A stretch of DNA of 64,000 bases from Roseovarius salinarum (GCF_002834145.1 NZ_PHNT01000006.1:98605-162604), one strand, 5' to 3'; shown: positions 34,663 to 43,969, counted from the first letter of the stretch. Made by a program: numbers and translations. Notes: generated from the sequence alone by a model not told the origin.

Positions 34663-36018
34663 TCAGATGGCGGAACTGTGCCCGGCCGTGCTGAGTTCGT
34701 AGGCATCCAGCGCGCGCGCGACCATCCGTGTCAGCGGCCGGGCCTCGGGCGGCAGCCAAAGCCCGCGTTCGGAGACTTGCGGCAGCCCCTCGAACTGCTC
34801 TGCCACGTCGTCGAGCATCCTGTGCAACCGCTGCGGCGCGACGCCGAAACGTTCGGCAATCTCGGCCGCGTCGATCCGGAAATCACACATCAGCGCCTCG
34901 ATCATGCGGCCGCGCATGCGGTCCTCGTCGCTGAAGGTGTGCCCGCGGCTGGTCGAAAATCGCCCCTCGCGGATGGCCGCGGTGTGCGCGCCGGTGGCCG
35001 GTGCGTTCTGCGCGTAGCCCTGCGGGAACCGCGAGATAGACGAGGCGCCGACGCCGATGAGAACCTCAGCCTGGTCGTCGGTGTAGCCCTGGAAATTGCG
35101 GCGCAGCCGGCCGTCGTCCAGCGCGACGGCGAGGCCGTCATCGGGCTTGGCGAAGTGGTCGATCCCGATCTCGGCGTAGTTGTCCCACACGAACAGCTTG
35201 CGCGCGGTCTCGAACAGTGCGAGCCGTTCCTCGGGGGTCGGCAGCGCGTCCGACGGGATGAGCTGCTGGCGCTTGGCCATCCAGGGCACATGGGCGTAGC
35301 CGTAAAGCGAGACCCGGTCGGGTTCGAGCGACAACAGCTTCTGGACGCTCTCGGTGATCCGCGCCCGGCTCTGGTGGGGCAGGCCGTACAGGATGTCGGC
35401 GTTCAGGCTGCTGATCCCGCGGGCGCGGATCGCTTCCACGGTGTCACGGGTGACCTCGTAACCCTGCATGCGCCCGATGCTCTGCTGGATTTCCTCGTTG
35501 AAATCCTGCACGCCGATCGAGGCGCGGTTCATCCCCGCGGCCGCGAGCGCGTCGAGCCGGCCCTCGTCGATCTCGTTCGGGTCGATCTCGACCGAGAACT
35601 CGGTTTCCCCGGTGAACGGCGCGATCTCGCGAATCGTGCCGGCCAGCTCCTCGATCATCGCGGGGCTCAAGAGGGTGGGCGTGCCGCCGCCCCAGTGCAG
35701 GCGCGACAGATGCACCCCTTCGGGCAGGTGCCCCGCGAGCATGCGGAGCTCCGTTTTCAGGGTCTCCAGGTAAGCGAGGACCGGCGCATCGCTCTGGGTG
35801 CCCTGTGTCCGGCAGGCACAGAACCAGCACAGCCGGCGACAAAATGGCACATGCACGTAAAGCGATATGTCCGAGCCGGGGGGAATCGCCCCGATCCAGC
35901 GGGAAAAATCGGGTGCGCCGACGTCGTTGGAGAAATGCGGCGCGGTCGGATAGCTGGTGTAACGCGGCACTTTCGCGTCAAAGAGACCCAGCTTTCGCAG
36001 TTGTGTTTTGGCTACCAT
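34663..36018 (-). CDS. hemN: Oxygen-independent coproporphyrinogen III oxidase
   Basis: 451 residues. A radical SAM enzyme that decarboxylates coproporphyrinogen III to protoporphyrinogen IX without oxygen. The cluster motif CRRLCWFCAC has the HemN-type CxxxCxxC plus one extra Cys. RYTSYPTAPHF at the N-terminus and LHWGGGTPTLL are diagnostic of true HemN. ATG at 36018. It is divergent from fnrL across a 68-base gap containing an FNR box, so anaerobic control is likely. The oxygen-dependent counterpart hemF is at 53942. Confidence 0.93.
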   Translation of the reverse strand: MVAKTQLRKLGLFDAKVPRYTSYPTAPHFSNDVGAPDFSRWIGAIPPGSDISLYVHVPFCRRLCWFCACRTQGTQSDAPVLAYLETLKTELRMLAGHLPEGVHLSRLHWGGGTPTLLSPAMIEELAGTIREIAPFTGETEFSVEIDPNEIDEGRLDALAAAGMNRASIGVQDFNEEIQQSIGRMQGYEVTRDTVEAIRARGISSLNADILYGLPHQSRARITESVQKLLSLEPDRVSLYGYAHVPWMAKRQQLIPSDALPTPEERLALFETARKLFVWDNYAEIGIDHFAKPDDGLAVALDDGRLRRNFQGYTDDQAEVLIGVGASSISRFPQGYAQNAPATGAHTAAIREGRFSTSRGHTFSDEDRMRGRMIEALMCDFRIDAAEIAERFGVAPQRLHRMLDDVAEQFEGLPQVSERGLWLPPEARPLTRMVARALDAYELSTAGHSSAI

Positions 36019-36053
36019 GCACTTAGCCTTAAGGGCACTAGGACGGATGATCC

Positions 36054-36067
36054 TTGACCCAGATCAA
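36054..36067. promoter_or_regulatory. FNR/FnrL box between hemN and fnrL
   Basis: TTGACCCAGATCAA, one mismatch from the TTGAT-N4-ATCAA consensus. Its centre is only 27 bases from the fnrL ATG and about 42 from the hemN ATG. This is too close for ordinary class II activation with a leader on either side, so repression or autoregulation is plausible. Confidence 0.75.
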
Positions 36068-36086
36068 GCGCGCGAAGTGATCCAGA

Positions 36087-36833
36087 ATGCTCAACGAGGA
36101 CACCCTCTCGATATCGCAGAACTGTGCCGATTGCCCGATCCGCCACAGGGCCGTGTGCGCCCGCTGCGAAAGCGATGAGCTCGAACGCCTCGAGGACATG
36201 AAATACTATCGCAACTTCGAGGCGGGGCAGACGGTCATCTGGTCCGGCGACAAGATGGATTTCGTCGGTTCGGTGGTCAGCGGGATCGCGACGTTGACCC
36301 AGACGATGGAGGATGGGCGCACCCAGATGGTGGGCCTGTTGCTGCCCAGCGATTTCGTGGGGCGCCCCGGACGCGACGGCGCGGCCTACGACGTGGTGGC
36401 GACCACGGATCTGGTGATGTGCTGTTTCCGCAAGAAGCCCTTCGAGGAAATGATGGGCCGCACGCCCCACATCGCCCAGCGTCTTCTGGAAATGACGCTG
36501 GACGAACTGGACGCGGCCCGCGAGTGGATGCTCGTGCTTGGCCGCAAGACCGCGCGCGAGAAGATCGCGTCGCTGCTGTCGATCATCGCGCGGCGTGACG
36601 CCTCGCTCAAGCTGGCGGGGTCGGACGGGCCGATGGTGTTCGACCTGCCGCTGACGCGCGAGGCGATGGCCGATTACCTCGGGCTCACGCTGGAAACCGT
36701 CAGCCGCCAGATGTCGGCGCTCAAGAAGGACGGGGTGATCCAGCTCGAGGGCAAGCGCCACGTCACGGTCCCGGATTTCACCCGGTTGATGGAAGAGGCC
36801 GGCGACGACACCGACGGTGGCATGCTGGCCTGA
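36087..36833 (+). CDS. fnrL: Crp/Fnr-type oxygen-sensing regulator FnrL
   Basis: 248 residues. Cys13, Cys16, Cys24 and Cys27 at the N-terminus (NCADCP ... CARCE) plus Cys112/113 can ligate an oxygen-labile 4Fe-4S cluster. A cyclic-nucleotide-binding-like domain follows, then a winged helix whose recognition helix TLETVSRQMSALKK carries the Glu/Ser/Arg set that reads TTGAT. Low oxygen allows dimerisation and DNA binding. Predicted targets in this window are ccoNOQP, ccoGHIS, usp and hemN. ATG at 36087. Confidence 0.93.
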   Translation: MLNEDTLSISQNCADCPIRHRAVCARCESDELERLEDMKYYRNFEAGQTVIWSGDKMDFVGSVVSGIATLTQTMEDGRTQMVGLLLPSDFVGRPGRDGAAYDVVATTDLVMCCFRKKPFEEMMGRTPHIAQRLLEMTLDELDAAREWMLVLGRKTAREKIASLLSIIARRDASLKLAGSDGPMVFDLPLTREAMADYLGLTLETVSRQMSALKKDGVIQLEGKRHVTVPDFTRLMEEAGDDTDGGMLA

Positions 36834-36852
36834 TCGCGCGGGGGCCCGAGCC

Positions 36853-38670
36853 TCAGGCGTCCAGTGGCGCGTGCGCCGCGGTTCTCCGAGAGGAAAGGGG
36901 CACGTCGATTCGGAACGTGGTGCCCACGCCGACCTCGCTTTCGTATGAAATGGCGCCGCCCATGCGCTCGATCAGCATCTTGGCGATATGCATGCCCAGA
37001 CCGGAACCGCCCGAGGCCGTGGCGGAACTTCCCTCGACCTGATTGAACCGCCCAAAGACCTTGTCCTCGTTTTCCTCGGCGATGCCGATGCCGCTGTCCC
37101 GGATCGAGATTCGCAGTTTCGCGCCAATCAACCGCGTCGCGCATTCGACACGCCCGCCCTCGGGGGAGAACTTGACCGCATTTGAAATCACGTTTCCGAC
37201 GACCTGTTTGAGCCGGTAAGGGTCGGCGTGGAGCTGGCGGTTTACGCCGTCCGACGTGTTGGCCAGCGTGACCTTGGCATTCGCGGCGTAACTCTCGTAT
37301 TCCTCTATGATGTCCCGCAGGAATGCGTCGGCATCCAGATCCTGCAGCTCCAGCTTGATCGTATTCAGGTCGAGTTTCTGGAGATCGAGAACGTCGTCCA
37401 CGAGTTTCAGCAGCCTGCGGCTGTTTCTTTGCGCGATGGTCAGAACGTCACGGAGCGGCTCGCTCACCTCGCCCGCGGCCCCGTGCAACGCCAGTTCCAG
37501 CCCGCCTTTCACGGAGGTCATGGGGGTGCGCAATTCGTGGCTGATCATGGCGAGAAACTGGGATTTCGCGTGGTTGGCCGCCTCCGCCCGCGCCAGTGCC
37601 TCGGACAAGGCCTCGGCCGAGAGTTCCCTTTCGGTGATGTCGACCATCGAGACAGACCAGCCCAGAAGCGACCGCCTGGTCCGGATCGGGCTTTCGATCG
37701 GCAGAACGCGCGGTTCGAAGACGCGTTCCCTCAGCCGGATGGGGTCCGCGCTGTCGAACTCACCGGTTTGCATGAAGGATTTCAGTTTCGGGCCGATCTT
37801 CTCCAGGTGATAGAGCGTCTCACCGGGCGGCGGCATCTGCTGGCCGAACATGGTGTGCGCGGCGGGGTTCGCGGTTGCGAGGCGGGCATCCGTATCGACG
37901 ATGATCACCGGATCCCGCGTGGCGTAGAACAGCAGCGCCCGCCCCTGGACCGCGGTGTCCATCATCGAGTTGTTCAGAAGCAGCCAGCCGAATATGATGA
38001 GCACGACGGCGAACATGAACGGGGTCGGATCGAACCCGAAAACGGTGAAGCCCCAGCCGACATAGGCGACGTTGGCGGCCAGTGGCGCGGCCGTGATCAG
38101 GATCAGGAGGGCCAGGAAAGGCCGGATCACCGGTTTTGCCTTGAAAAAGGCGTAGGCGAGCACGCCCAGGGCGCCCGTGACGAAGATGTACAGGCCCGCG
38201 GCGACAGCGAAGAACAGCGGCCCGTGATCGAAAACGACGAAGGCGTCGCCCCCTTGCGTCACGAGCCGGGTGTCGGTGCCGTAAAGCAGGTGCGTCCGGC
38301 TGTTCGTGAGGGCGATGAGCGTGACAAGGCCCGGCAGGCCGACGTAAAGCAGCTGCCGGACCGGTTGCCGGCCGGGTTGCCTGTTCATCGTGTAGTCGAA
38401 CACGAAGAACGCCCAGGCGATCGGAAGCAGTGTTATCCCGGGCCACGCGGCCAGCGACCAGCCGATCTTGCAACTCTCACCCTGTGACGCCAGGTCGAAT
38501 GCGACCGTGAAAAGCCACCACAGCATCGCCGCCAGCGTCAGGACGAAGGCGGACTTGCCCGCGAAGCGCGTGTTGCGGGTGACCGACACCAGCACCATGA
38601 CGCACACCGCGAACAGTGCGGCGGCAGAGGCGGATCCGACGGTGAATTCCAGGTTCGTCAGGCAGGTCAT
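36853..38670 (-). CDS. Membrane sensor histidine kinase (7TM-PAS-HisKA-HATPase)
   Basis: 605 residues. Seven hydrophobic segments fill residues 1-235 (7TM histidine-kinase sensor type, with LTNSRTHLLY). A PAS domain spans about 240-345. The HisKA phosphoacceptor is His378 in FLAMISHELRTPM, and the ATPase domain has NVISNAVKFS, DSGIGIAEE and GGSGLGMHIAK. No receiver domain is attached and no response regulator gene is adjacent, so its partner lies elsewhere. The location between fnrL and the cbb3 genes hints at a redox or respiratory signal. It is convergent with fnrL, 19 bases apart. Confidence 0.88.
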   Translation of the reverse strand: MTCLTNLEFTVGSASAAALFAVCVMVLVSVTRNTRFAGKSAFVLTLAAMLWWLFTVAFDLASQGESCKIGWSLAAWPGITLLPIAWAFFVFDYTMNRQPGRQPVRQLLYVGLPGLVTLIALTNSRTHLLYGTDTRLVTQGGDAFVVFDHGPLFFAVAAGLYIFVTGALGVLAYAFFKAKPVIRPFLALLILITAAPLAANVAYVGWGFTVFGFDPTPFMFAVVLIIFGWLLLNNSMMDTAVQGRALLFYATRDPVIIVDTDARLATANPAAHTMFGQQMPPPGETLYHLEKIGPKLKSFMQTGEFDSADPIRLRERVFEPRVLPIESPIRTRRSLLGWSVSMVDITERELSAEALSEALARAEAANHAKSQFLAMISHELRTPMTSVKGGLELALHGAAGEVSEPLRDVLTIAQRNSRRLLKLVDDVLDLQKLDLNTIKLELQDLDADAFLRDIIEEYESYAANAKVTLANTSDGVNRQLHADPYRLKQVVGNVISNAVKFSPEGGRVECATRLIGAKLRISIRDSGIGIAEENEDKVFGRFNQVEGSSATASGGSGLGMHIAKMLIERMGGAISYESEVGVGTTFRIDVPLSSRRTAAHAPLDA

Positions 38671-39011
38671 GCGCTGTTCGGAAGACCCGAAGCGGCCCGT
38701 CGGTCACATTCGAGGCGCGTATCGAGGTTTCTTCGGTCTTGCACCGGACGTTTCCCACTTCGAAAGAACGGCATCCTGATGTCGTCAGATCGCCCGCGGG
38801 AACGGTAGCGTGCGAAGTTGTTGCAAACAAGGCACAAGGGCCGGTCGCCCGGGGCGGCGGGCGACCGGCGCCGCCGCGGCGCACCGTGGCGATTGCGCGG
38901 TCGTCGCGATGTGCTGCTCGTTGACATGCGGCGCGCCCTGGCCCGGGCCGGGGCGCGTCGCAAAGGCCGCGCGGAAACCCGTGCGTGCGGCGAACGCGCA
39001 CCGCGCAGTGT
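38671..39011. other. 341-base gap between histidine kinase and usp genes
   Basis: No convincing coding frame. It should hold the histidine kinase promoter and the end of the usp transcript. The only structure seen is the hairpin at 38840-38869. Confidence 0.5.
38840..38869 (-). terminator. Stem-loop downstream of usp gene, possible terminator
   Basis: A perfect 11-base stem GCCGGTCGCCC / GGGCGACCGGC with an 8-base loop. On the minus strand it is followed by CCCTTGTGCCTTG, without a clean T run. It lies 143 bases past the usp stop. Confidence 0.45.
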
Positions 39012-39851
39012 TCAATGCGCCATGAACACCGGTATCTCGGCCCCTTCGAGCATGTCGCGTGTGGCGCCGCCGAAGATCGCTTCGCGGAAGCGGGAGTGGC
39101 CGTAGGCGCCCATCACCATCATATCGGCATCCATGTCGCCGGCGTGACGCTTGAGCACGTCGCAGACCCGCGGCAGCGTCTTGGACAGCACGTCGATTTC
39201 CACCTTCACGCCGTGCCGCGCGAGGAACTGCGACAGCAGGCCGCCGGGATCCGAGCGGTTGGGGCCATGCGTCGGCGGATCGATGATGACGACGTGGACG
39301 ACATCGGCTTCCTGCAGCATCGGCATTGCCGCGCGCACGGCTGCAAGTGCCTCGAGGCTTTCGTTCCAGCCGATCATGATCCGGTTCGGCCGCGGCGTGG
39401 GCGCGCAACCGGCCGGCACGAACAGGGCGGGCGTGCGCCCGTCGAAAAGCGTGGCCTCGGCCACCGGCTCCAGTTCCGCGCCACGGCCCTCGCCATAGGG
39501 AATGGGCAGCACGACAAGGTCCGAGAATCGCGCGCGCGCCGCCACGTGCCGGCCGAGATCGGCCAATTGCGAAACCCCGCTTTCGGTGGCCCATCGGATG
39601 GCGGTGCCGTCGAGACGCTTGCGAACCTGTTTCTGGACGCTTTCGGCTTCCTCGTGGGCGCGTGTGATCGTCTCCTGCAGGACCACCGCGCTGGCGCCGG
39701 CGTAGTAATACCCGGTCTGGCTGCGGTCGACGCCGAGGCACAGCACGTCGAGGTGCGCGTCTTGCGTTTCGGCCAGGGCCGTCGCGTGGGCGATGACATC
39801 GTCGGTCAGATCCTCGTCTGTCAGCACCGAGAACAGTGTGTTGTAGGCCAT
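39012..39851 (-). CDS. Universal stress protein, two tandem Usp domains
   Basis: 279 residues with two Usp folds. The second carries the ATP-binding signature GAYGHSRFREAIFGGATRDML (G-2x-G-9x-G-S/T type). The first is degenerate. Usp proteins of this size are often induced under oxygen limitation. The gene is divergent from ccoN and two FNR boxes lie between, so FnrL control is likely. ATG at 39851. Confidence 0.85.
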   Translation of the reverse strand: MAYNTLFSVLTDEDLTDDVIAHATALAETQDAHLDVLCLGVDRSQTGYYYAGASAVVLQETITRAHEEAESVQKQVRKRLDGTAIRWATESGVSQLADLGRHVAARARFSDLVVLPIPYGEGRGAELEPVAEATLFDGRTPALFVPAGCAPTPRPNRIMIGWNESLEALAAVRAAMPMLQEADVVHVVIIDPPTHGPNRSDPGGLLSQFLARHGVKVEIDVLSKTLPRVCDVLKRHAGDMDADMMVMGAYGHSRFREAIFGGATRDMLEGAEIPVFMAH

Positions 39852-39913
39852 GTCGCGTTCCTTCGATCAGGTCGTTTTGCCGTCTGATGTGGCATGCGGC
39901 AGACTGTCCCGCA

Positions 39914-39927
39914 TTGACAAGGGTCAA
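39914..39927. promoter_or_regulatory. FNR/FnrL box, usp-proximal
   Basis: TTGACAAGGGTCAA, a perfect inverted repeat of TTGAC. Centred 69 bases upstream of the usp ATG and 132 bases upstream of ccoN. Probably serves usp. Confidence 0.75.
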
Positions 39928-39945
39928 TTGGCGCCGTGCCCTCTT

Positions 39946-39959
39946 TTGATGCAGATCAA
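39946..39959. promoter_or_regulatory. FNR/FnrL box of the ccoNOQP promoter
   Basis: TTGATGCAGATCAA, an exact consensus FNR site. A CATTAA hexamer at 39982-39987 lies where the -10 element belongs if this box is at -41.5, which predicts transcription from about 39994, 59 bases ahead of ccoN. This is the geometry of an activated class II promoter. Confidence 0.85.
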
Positions 39960-40052
39960 GGCGGTTTACCCCTGACCTCAGCATTAACACGATCAGTCTA
40001 ATACCGTCCGCCCGGGCAGCGACTCGGTCGGCGACAGACGAAGGGACGCAAA

Positions 40053-41654
40053 ATGACGAACTACTTCAAGCTGATCGCGCTGGGTGTGGCGACGCTTCTG
40101 GCGTTGATCGCGGCCAACTACGCGCGTGACGTGGCCTATCTCGTGAATGCGCTGACGGTTGCCGTATTCGCCGCGGTCGCCTTTATCTGGGTGCTGCGCA
40201 ACACCGACGAGCCGGTGCAGCCTGCGCCGCAGAACGAATACATGGACGGCGTCGTGCGCGCCGGCGTGATCGCCACGGCCTTCTGGGGCGTGGTCGGGTT
40301 CCTGGCGGGCACCTTCATCGCCTTCCAGCTGGCCTTCCCCTATCTCAATTTCGACTGGGCGCAGGGCTACATGAACTTCGGGCGGCTGCGGCCGCTGCAC
40401 ACCTCCGCGGTGATCTTCGCCTTCGGCGGCAACGCGCTGATCGCGACCTCGTTCTACGTGGTCCAGCGGACCTCGGCCGCGCGCATGTGGGGCGGCAACC
40501 TGGCGTGGTTCGTCTTCTGGGGCTACCAGCTCGTGATCGTGCTGGCCGCGACCGGCTACCTGCTGGGCGCGACGCAGTCGAAGGAATACGCCGAGCCCGA
40601 GTGGTACGTCGACTGGTGGCTGACGATCGTCTGGGTGGCCTACCTTGCCGTGTTCCTTGGCACGATCGTGAAGCGGAAAGAACGGCACATCTACGTGGCC
40701 AACTGGTTCTACCTGAGCTTCATCATCACCGTGGCGATGCTGCACATCGTCAACAACCTGTCGATCCCGGTCTCGATGTTCGGCTCGAAGTCGGTGCAGG
40801 TGTTCTCGGGCGTGCAGGACGCGATGACGCAGTGGTGGTACGGCCACAACGCCGTGGGCTTCTTCCTGACGGCGGGCTTCCTGGGCATGATGTACTACTT
40901 CGTGCCCAAGCAGGCCGAGCGGCCGATCTACAGCTACAAGCTGTCGATCGTGCACTTCTGGGCGCTGATCTTCATCTACATCTGGGCCGGTCCGCACCAC
41001 CTGCACTACACGGCGCTGCCCGACTGGGCCTCGACGCTGGGCATGGTGTTCTCGGTCGTTCTCTGGATGCCGTCTTGGGGCGGGATGATCAACGGCCTGA
41101 TGACGCTGTCGGGCGCCTGGGACAAGCTGCGAACCGACCCGATCATCCGCATGATGGTGATCTCGGTGGGCTTCTACGGCATGTCCACCTTCGAGGGGCC
41201 GATGATGTCGATCCGCGCGGTCAACTCGCTGTCGCACTACACCGACTGGACGATCGGGCACGTGCACTCCGGCGCGCTGGGCTGGAACGGCATGATCACC
41301 TTCGGCGCGCTCTACTTCCTGGTGCCGCGCCTGTGGAACCGTGAAAGCCTCTACAGCCTGCGCATGGTCAGCTGGCACTTCTGGCTCGCCACCATCGGCA
41401 TCATCCTCTATGCCGCCTCGATGTGGGTGACCGGCATCATGGAAGGCCTGATGTGGCGCGAGGTGGACGCCAACGGCTTCCTGGTGAACTCGTTCGCCGA
41501 TACCGTGGCTGCCAAGTTCCCGATGTACGTGGTGCGCGGCTTCGGGGGTGTGCTCTACATCGCCGGTGCACTCATCATGTGCTACAACCTCTGGATGACC
41601 GTCAAGCGGAGCCCGGCCGTCGAAAGCCGCCACTCCGTGGTCCCGGCCGAATAA
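40053..41654 (+). CDS. ccoN: cbb3-type cytochrome c oxidase subunit I
   Basis: 533 residues with 12 or more membrane segments. The catalytic subunit holds heme b and the heme b3-CuB site; His-rich motifs such as [11 protein letters not shown] and [18 protein letters not shown] are visible. The enzyme reduces oxygen at high affinity at the inner membrane. It is first in the operon ccoNOQP behind FNR boxes. ATG at 40053. Confidence 0.96.
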   Translation: MTNYFKLIALGVATLLALIAANYARDVAYLVNALTVAVFAAVAFIWVLRNTDEPVQPAPQNEYMDGVVRAGVIATAFWGVVGFLAGTFIAFQLAFPYLNFDWAQGYMNFGRLRPLHTSAVIFAFGGNALIATSFYVVQRTSAARMWGGNLAWFVFWGYQLVIVLAATGYLLGATQSKEYAEPEWYVDWWLTIVWVAYLAVFLGTIVKRKERHIYVANWFYLSFIITVAMLHIVNNLSIPVSMFGSKSVQVFSGVQDAMTQWWYGHNAVGFFLTAGFLGMMYYFVPKQAERPIYSYKLSIVHFWALIFIYIWAGPHHLHYTALPDWASTLGMVFSVVLWMPSWGGMINGLMTLSGAWDKLRTDPIIRMMVISVGFYGMSTFEGPMMSIRAVNSLSHYTDWTIGHVHSGALGWNGMITFGALYFLVPRLWNRESLYSLRMVSWHFWLATIGIILYAASMWVTGIMEGLMWREVDANGFLVNSFADTVAAKFPMYVVRGFGGVLYIAGALIMCYNLWMTVKRSPAVESRHSVVPAE

Positions 41655-41667
41655 GGGAGGCCGATCA

Positions 41668-42393
41668 ATGTCTATCATCGACAAGCACTCGATCCTCGAG
41701 AAGAACATCACCCTTCTCACGATCTTCGCCTTCCTCGTCGTGACCATCGGCGGCATCGTCCAGATCGCCCCGCTGTTCTGGCTGGAAAACACCATCGAGG
41801 ACGTGGAGGGCATGCGCCCCTACTCGCCTCTCGAACTGACCGGGCGCGACATCTACATCCGCGAGGGTTGCTACGTCTGCCACAGCCAGATGGTGAGGCC
41901 CATGCGCGACGAGGTGGAGCGCTACGGCCATTACAGCCTGGCGGCGGAATCGCAGTACGACCACCCGTTCCAGTGGGGCTCCAAGCGGACCGGGCCGGAC
42001 CTGGCCCGCGTCGGTGGCCGCTACTCCGACGAATGGCACGTCGATCACCTGCGCGATCCGCAATCGGTGGTGCCGGAGTCGGTCATGCCGAAGTACGGCT
42101 ACCTCGAGGACCGTCTGATCGAGCCGGAATACATCGAGGATCTGCTGGAGACGCATCGCTTCGTCGGCGTGCCCTACACCGACGAGATGATCGAGAACGC
42201 CAAGGCAGACTTCGTCGCGCAGGCCGATCCCGACGCGGACACCGAGGGGCTTCTCAAGCGGTATCCCAAGGCACAGGCCCGCAACTTCGACGGCCAGCCG
42301 GGCATTTCCGAGGCCGACGCGCTGATCGCGTACATGCAGATGCTGGGCACGCTGGTCGATTTCTCGACCTTCACGCCCGTGGCCAGCCGGTAA
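41668..42393 (+). CDS. ccoO: cbb3-type cytochrome c oxidase subunit II
   Basis: 241 residues, anchored by one N-terminal membrane segment, with a single c-type heme site CYVCHS near residue 69. It passes electrons from CcoP to CcoN. It starts 13 bases after ccoN with GGGAGG upstream. Confidence 0.95.
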   Translation: MSIIDKHSILEKNITLLTIFAFLVVTIGGIVQIAPLFWLENTIEDVEGMRPYSPLELTGRDIYIREGCYVCHSQMVRPMRDEVERYGHYSLAAESQYDHPFQWGSKRTGPDLARVGGRYSDEWHVDHLRDPQSVVPESVMPKYGYLEDRLIEPEYIEDLLETHRFVGVPYTDEMIENAKADFVAQADPDADTEGLLKRYPKAQARNFDGQPGISEADALIAYMQMLGTLVDFSTFTPVASR

Positions 42394-42411
42394 GGGGAAA
42401 GGAGAAGCGTC

Positions 42412-42612
42412 ATGGAAACCTATTCGCTTCTGCGCCAGTTCGCCGACAGCTGGATGCTGCTGTTCCTTTTCGCCTTCTTCATCGGGGTGGTGATCTGGGT
42501 TCTCCGCCCCGGTGCCCGGAAGGTGTACGAGGAACCGGCGGGCATTCCCTTCCGGCACGAAGACAAACCCGCGGATGACGACGACTCCGCGGCAGACGCC
42601 AAGGAGGCGTGA
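42412..42612 (+). CDS. ccoQ: cbb3-type oxidase small subunit CcoQ
   Basis: 66 residues: one membrane helix (WMLLFLFAFFIGVVIWVLRP) and a charged, Asp-rich C-terminal tail. CcoQ stabilises the cbb3 complex. It lies between ccoO and ccoP as usual. Confidence 0.92.
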   Translation: METYSLLRQFADSWMLLFLFAFFIGVVIWVLRPGARKVYEEPAGIPFRHEDKPADDDDSAADAKEA

Positions 42613-42617
42613 CTGAC

Positions 42618-43487
42618 ATGGCAAAGCAACCCAAGCAACAAAAGCAGGAGCCCAGCACCACCGGGCACGAGTGGGACGGGATCCAGGAATACAACAACCC
42701 GTTGCCGCGCTGGTGGGTGTGGATCTTCTACGCCACCATCGTCTGGGGCATCTGGTACACCATCGCCTATCCGGCCTGGCCGATGATCGAGGAGGCGACG
42801 TCGGGCTACAAGGGCTGGTCGACCCGCGCCAATGTCGCCCAGGAGATCAAGGCCGCCGAGGAGGCCAACGCCGAGATCAACGCCAAGCTGGTCAACGCCG
42901 AATTGTCGAAGATTCCGCAGGATCCGGAATTGATGGCCTACAGCCGGTCGGCGGGCGAGGCCGTGTTCGAAACCTGGTGCGCGCAGTGCCACGGGTCCGG
43001 CGCGGCCGGGTTCAAGGGGTATCCCAACCTGCTGGACAATGCCTGGCTCTGGGGCGGCACGCTCGAGGACATCCACTACACGATCAGCCACGGCATCCGC
43101 AACGAGGACGACGCTGACGCGCGGTTCTCCGAGATGCCGGCCTTCGGCGAGATCCTGCCCGAGGATCAAATTGAGCAGGTCGTCAACTACGTGATGTCGA
43201 TGTCGCCAGCGTACGAGCCGAAGGACGCATCCCTGGTCGAGGCGGGCGCCGAGGTCTACGACATCAACTGCGCGGCCTGCCACGGACCCGAGGGCAAGGG
43301 CATGGAGTCGATGGGCGCGCCCAACCTGACGGACGCGATCTGGCTCTATGGCGGCGACTACGCGGCGGTGAAGGACACGGTGATGAACTCGCGCTACGGT
43401 GTCATGCCGCCCTGGCAGGACCGTCTCGAGGAATACGAGATCCGCGCCGTGGCGACTTACGTTCACCAGCTGGGCGGCGGTCAGTAA
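42618..43487 (+). CDS. ccoP: cbb3-type cytochrome c oxidase subunit III, diheme
   Basis: 289 residues. A cytoplasmic N-terminus, one or two membrane helices (WWVWIFYATIVWGIWYTIAY), then two cytochrome c domains with CAQCHG and CAACHG. It accepts electrons from soluble or membrane-bound cytochrome c. The ATG at 42618 is chosen because AGGAGG ends ten bases upstream; a GTG at 42609 is too close to that site. Confidence 0.95.
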   Translation: MAKQPKQQKQEPSTTGHEWDGIQEYNNPLPRWWVWIFYATIVWGIWYTIAYPAWPMIEEATSGYKGWSTRANVAQEIKAAEEANAEINAKLVNAELSKIPQDPELMAYSRSAGEAVFETWCAQCHGSGAAGFKGYPNLLDNAWLWGGTLEDIHYTISHGIRNEDDADARFSEMPAFGEILPEDQIEQVVNYVMSMSPAYEPKDASLVEAGAEVYDINCAACHGPEGKGMESMGAPNLTDAIWLYGGDYAAVKDTVMNSRYGVMPPWQDRLEEYEIRAVATYVHQLGGGQ

Positions 43488-43506
43488 GCCGACCGGTCAC
43501 AAGAAT

Positions 43507-43532
43507 ACCCGCGGGCGTTCTCGCCCGCGGGT
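43507..43532 (+). terminator. Stem-loop after ccoP
   Basis: A perfect 11-base stem ACCCGCGGGCG / CGCCCGCGGGT with a TTCT tetraloop, 20 bases after the ccoP stop. No T run follows, so it may protect the mRNA 3' end or attenuate rather than terminate intrinsically. Confidence 0.6.
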
Positions 43533-43716
43533 CCGGCACCGGCCCTTCCGTCCTGTTCGCGCGTTTCCTGGAATGGCCGGTGCCACTTATACTCTTTCCC
43601 GACCGATTGGCAAACCGGCGCGCGTTTTGCGCCGATTTTCGCGTGTGTCCACCGGCAACCACTGCCGGCTGCGCCGGGGCCAGCGCCGTGCCGGATGACG
43701 GTCGGTCCGGTACGGG

Positions 43717-43872
43717 TCAGTCACGGCGCCGTCCGGTGGTGTGGGCTTCCAGTTCCGCGGCACGGCGGGTGTCGAACCGGCCGTCATCGCGCCAGTGCCC
43801 GGTGCTGTCCCAGCGGTAGGCACGGTTTGTCCGGCTGGCGGTCATGAAAGATTTTGCGAATATTTCGAACAT
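43717..43872 (-). CDS. Small hypothetical protein, 51 residues
   Basis: Starts at ATG 43872 with a good AAAGGAAA ribosome-binding site. The product begins MFEIFAKSFMTASRTNRAYR and continues with WDSTGHWRDDGRFDTRRAAELEAH: no signal peptide, no membrane helix, basic and aromatic residues around a W-x6-W pair. Codon third positions are GC-rich like the neighbours. It is divergent from the LysR gene at 43970, so that regulator could control it. No family recognised. Confidence 0.55.
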   Translation of the reverse strand: MFEIFAKSFMTASRTNRAYRWDSTGHWRDDGRFDTRRAAELEAHTTGRRRD

Positions 43873-43969
43873 GGCGTTTCCTTTCCCGTTTGACGTGGTC
43901 CCTTGAATATCAGCGAAAATGCGACATGATGCGAGGCAGCAATTATTCGAAACTGTAAGATTGGCTTAC

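Noticed and set aside
39993..41813. Very long open frame antisense to ccoN
   Set aside because: A shadow of GC-rich codon bias: composition is His/Arg/Asp-rich nonsense with no domain, and the opposite strand is unmistakably ccoN. Similar long antisense frames (234-2153 minus, 4990-6612 plus, 46944-49115 minus) were dropped for the same reason.
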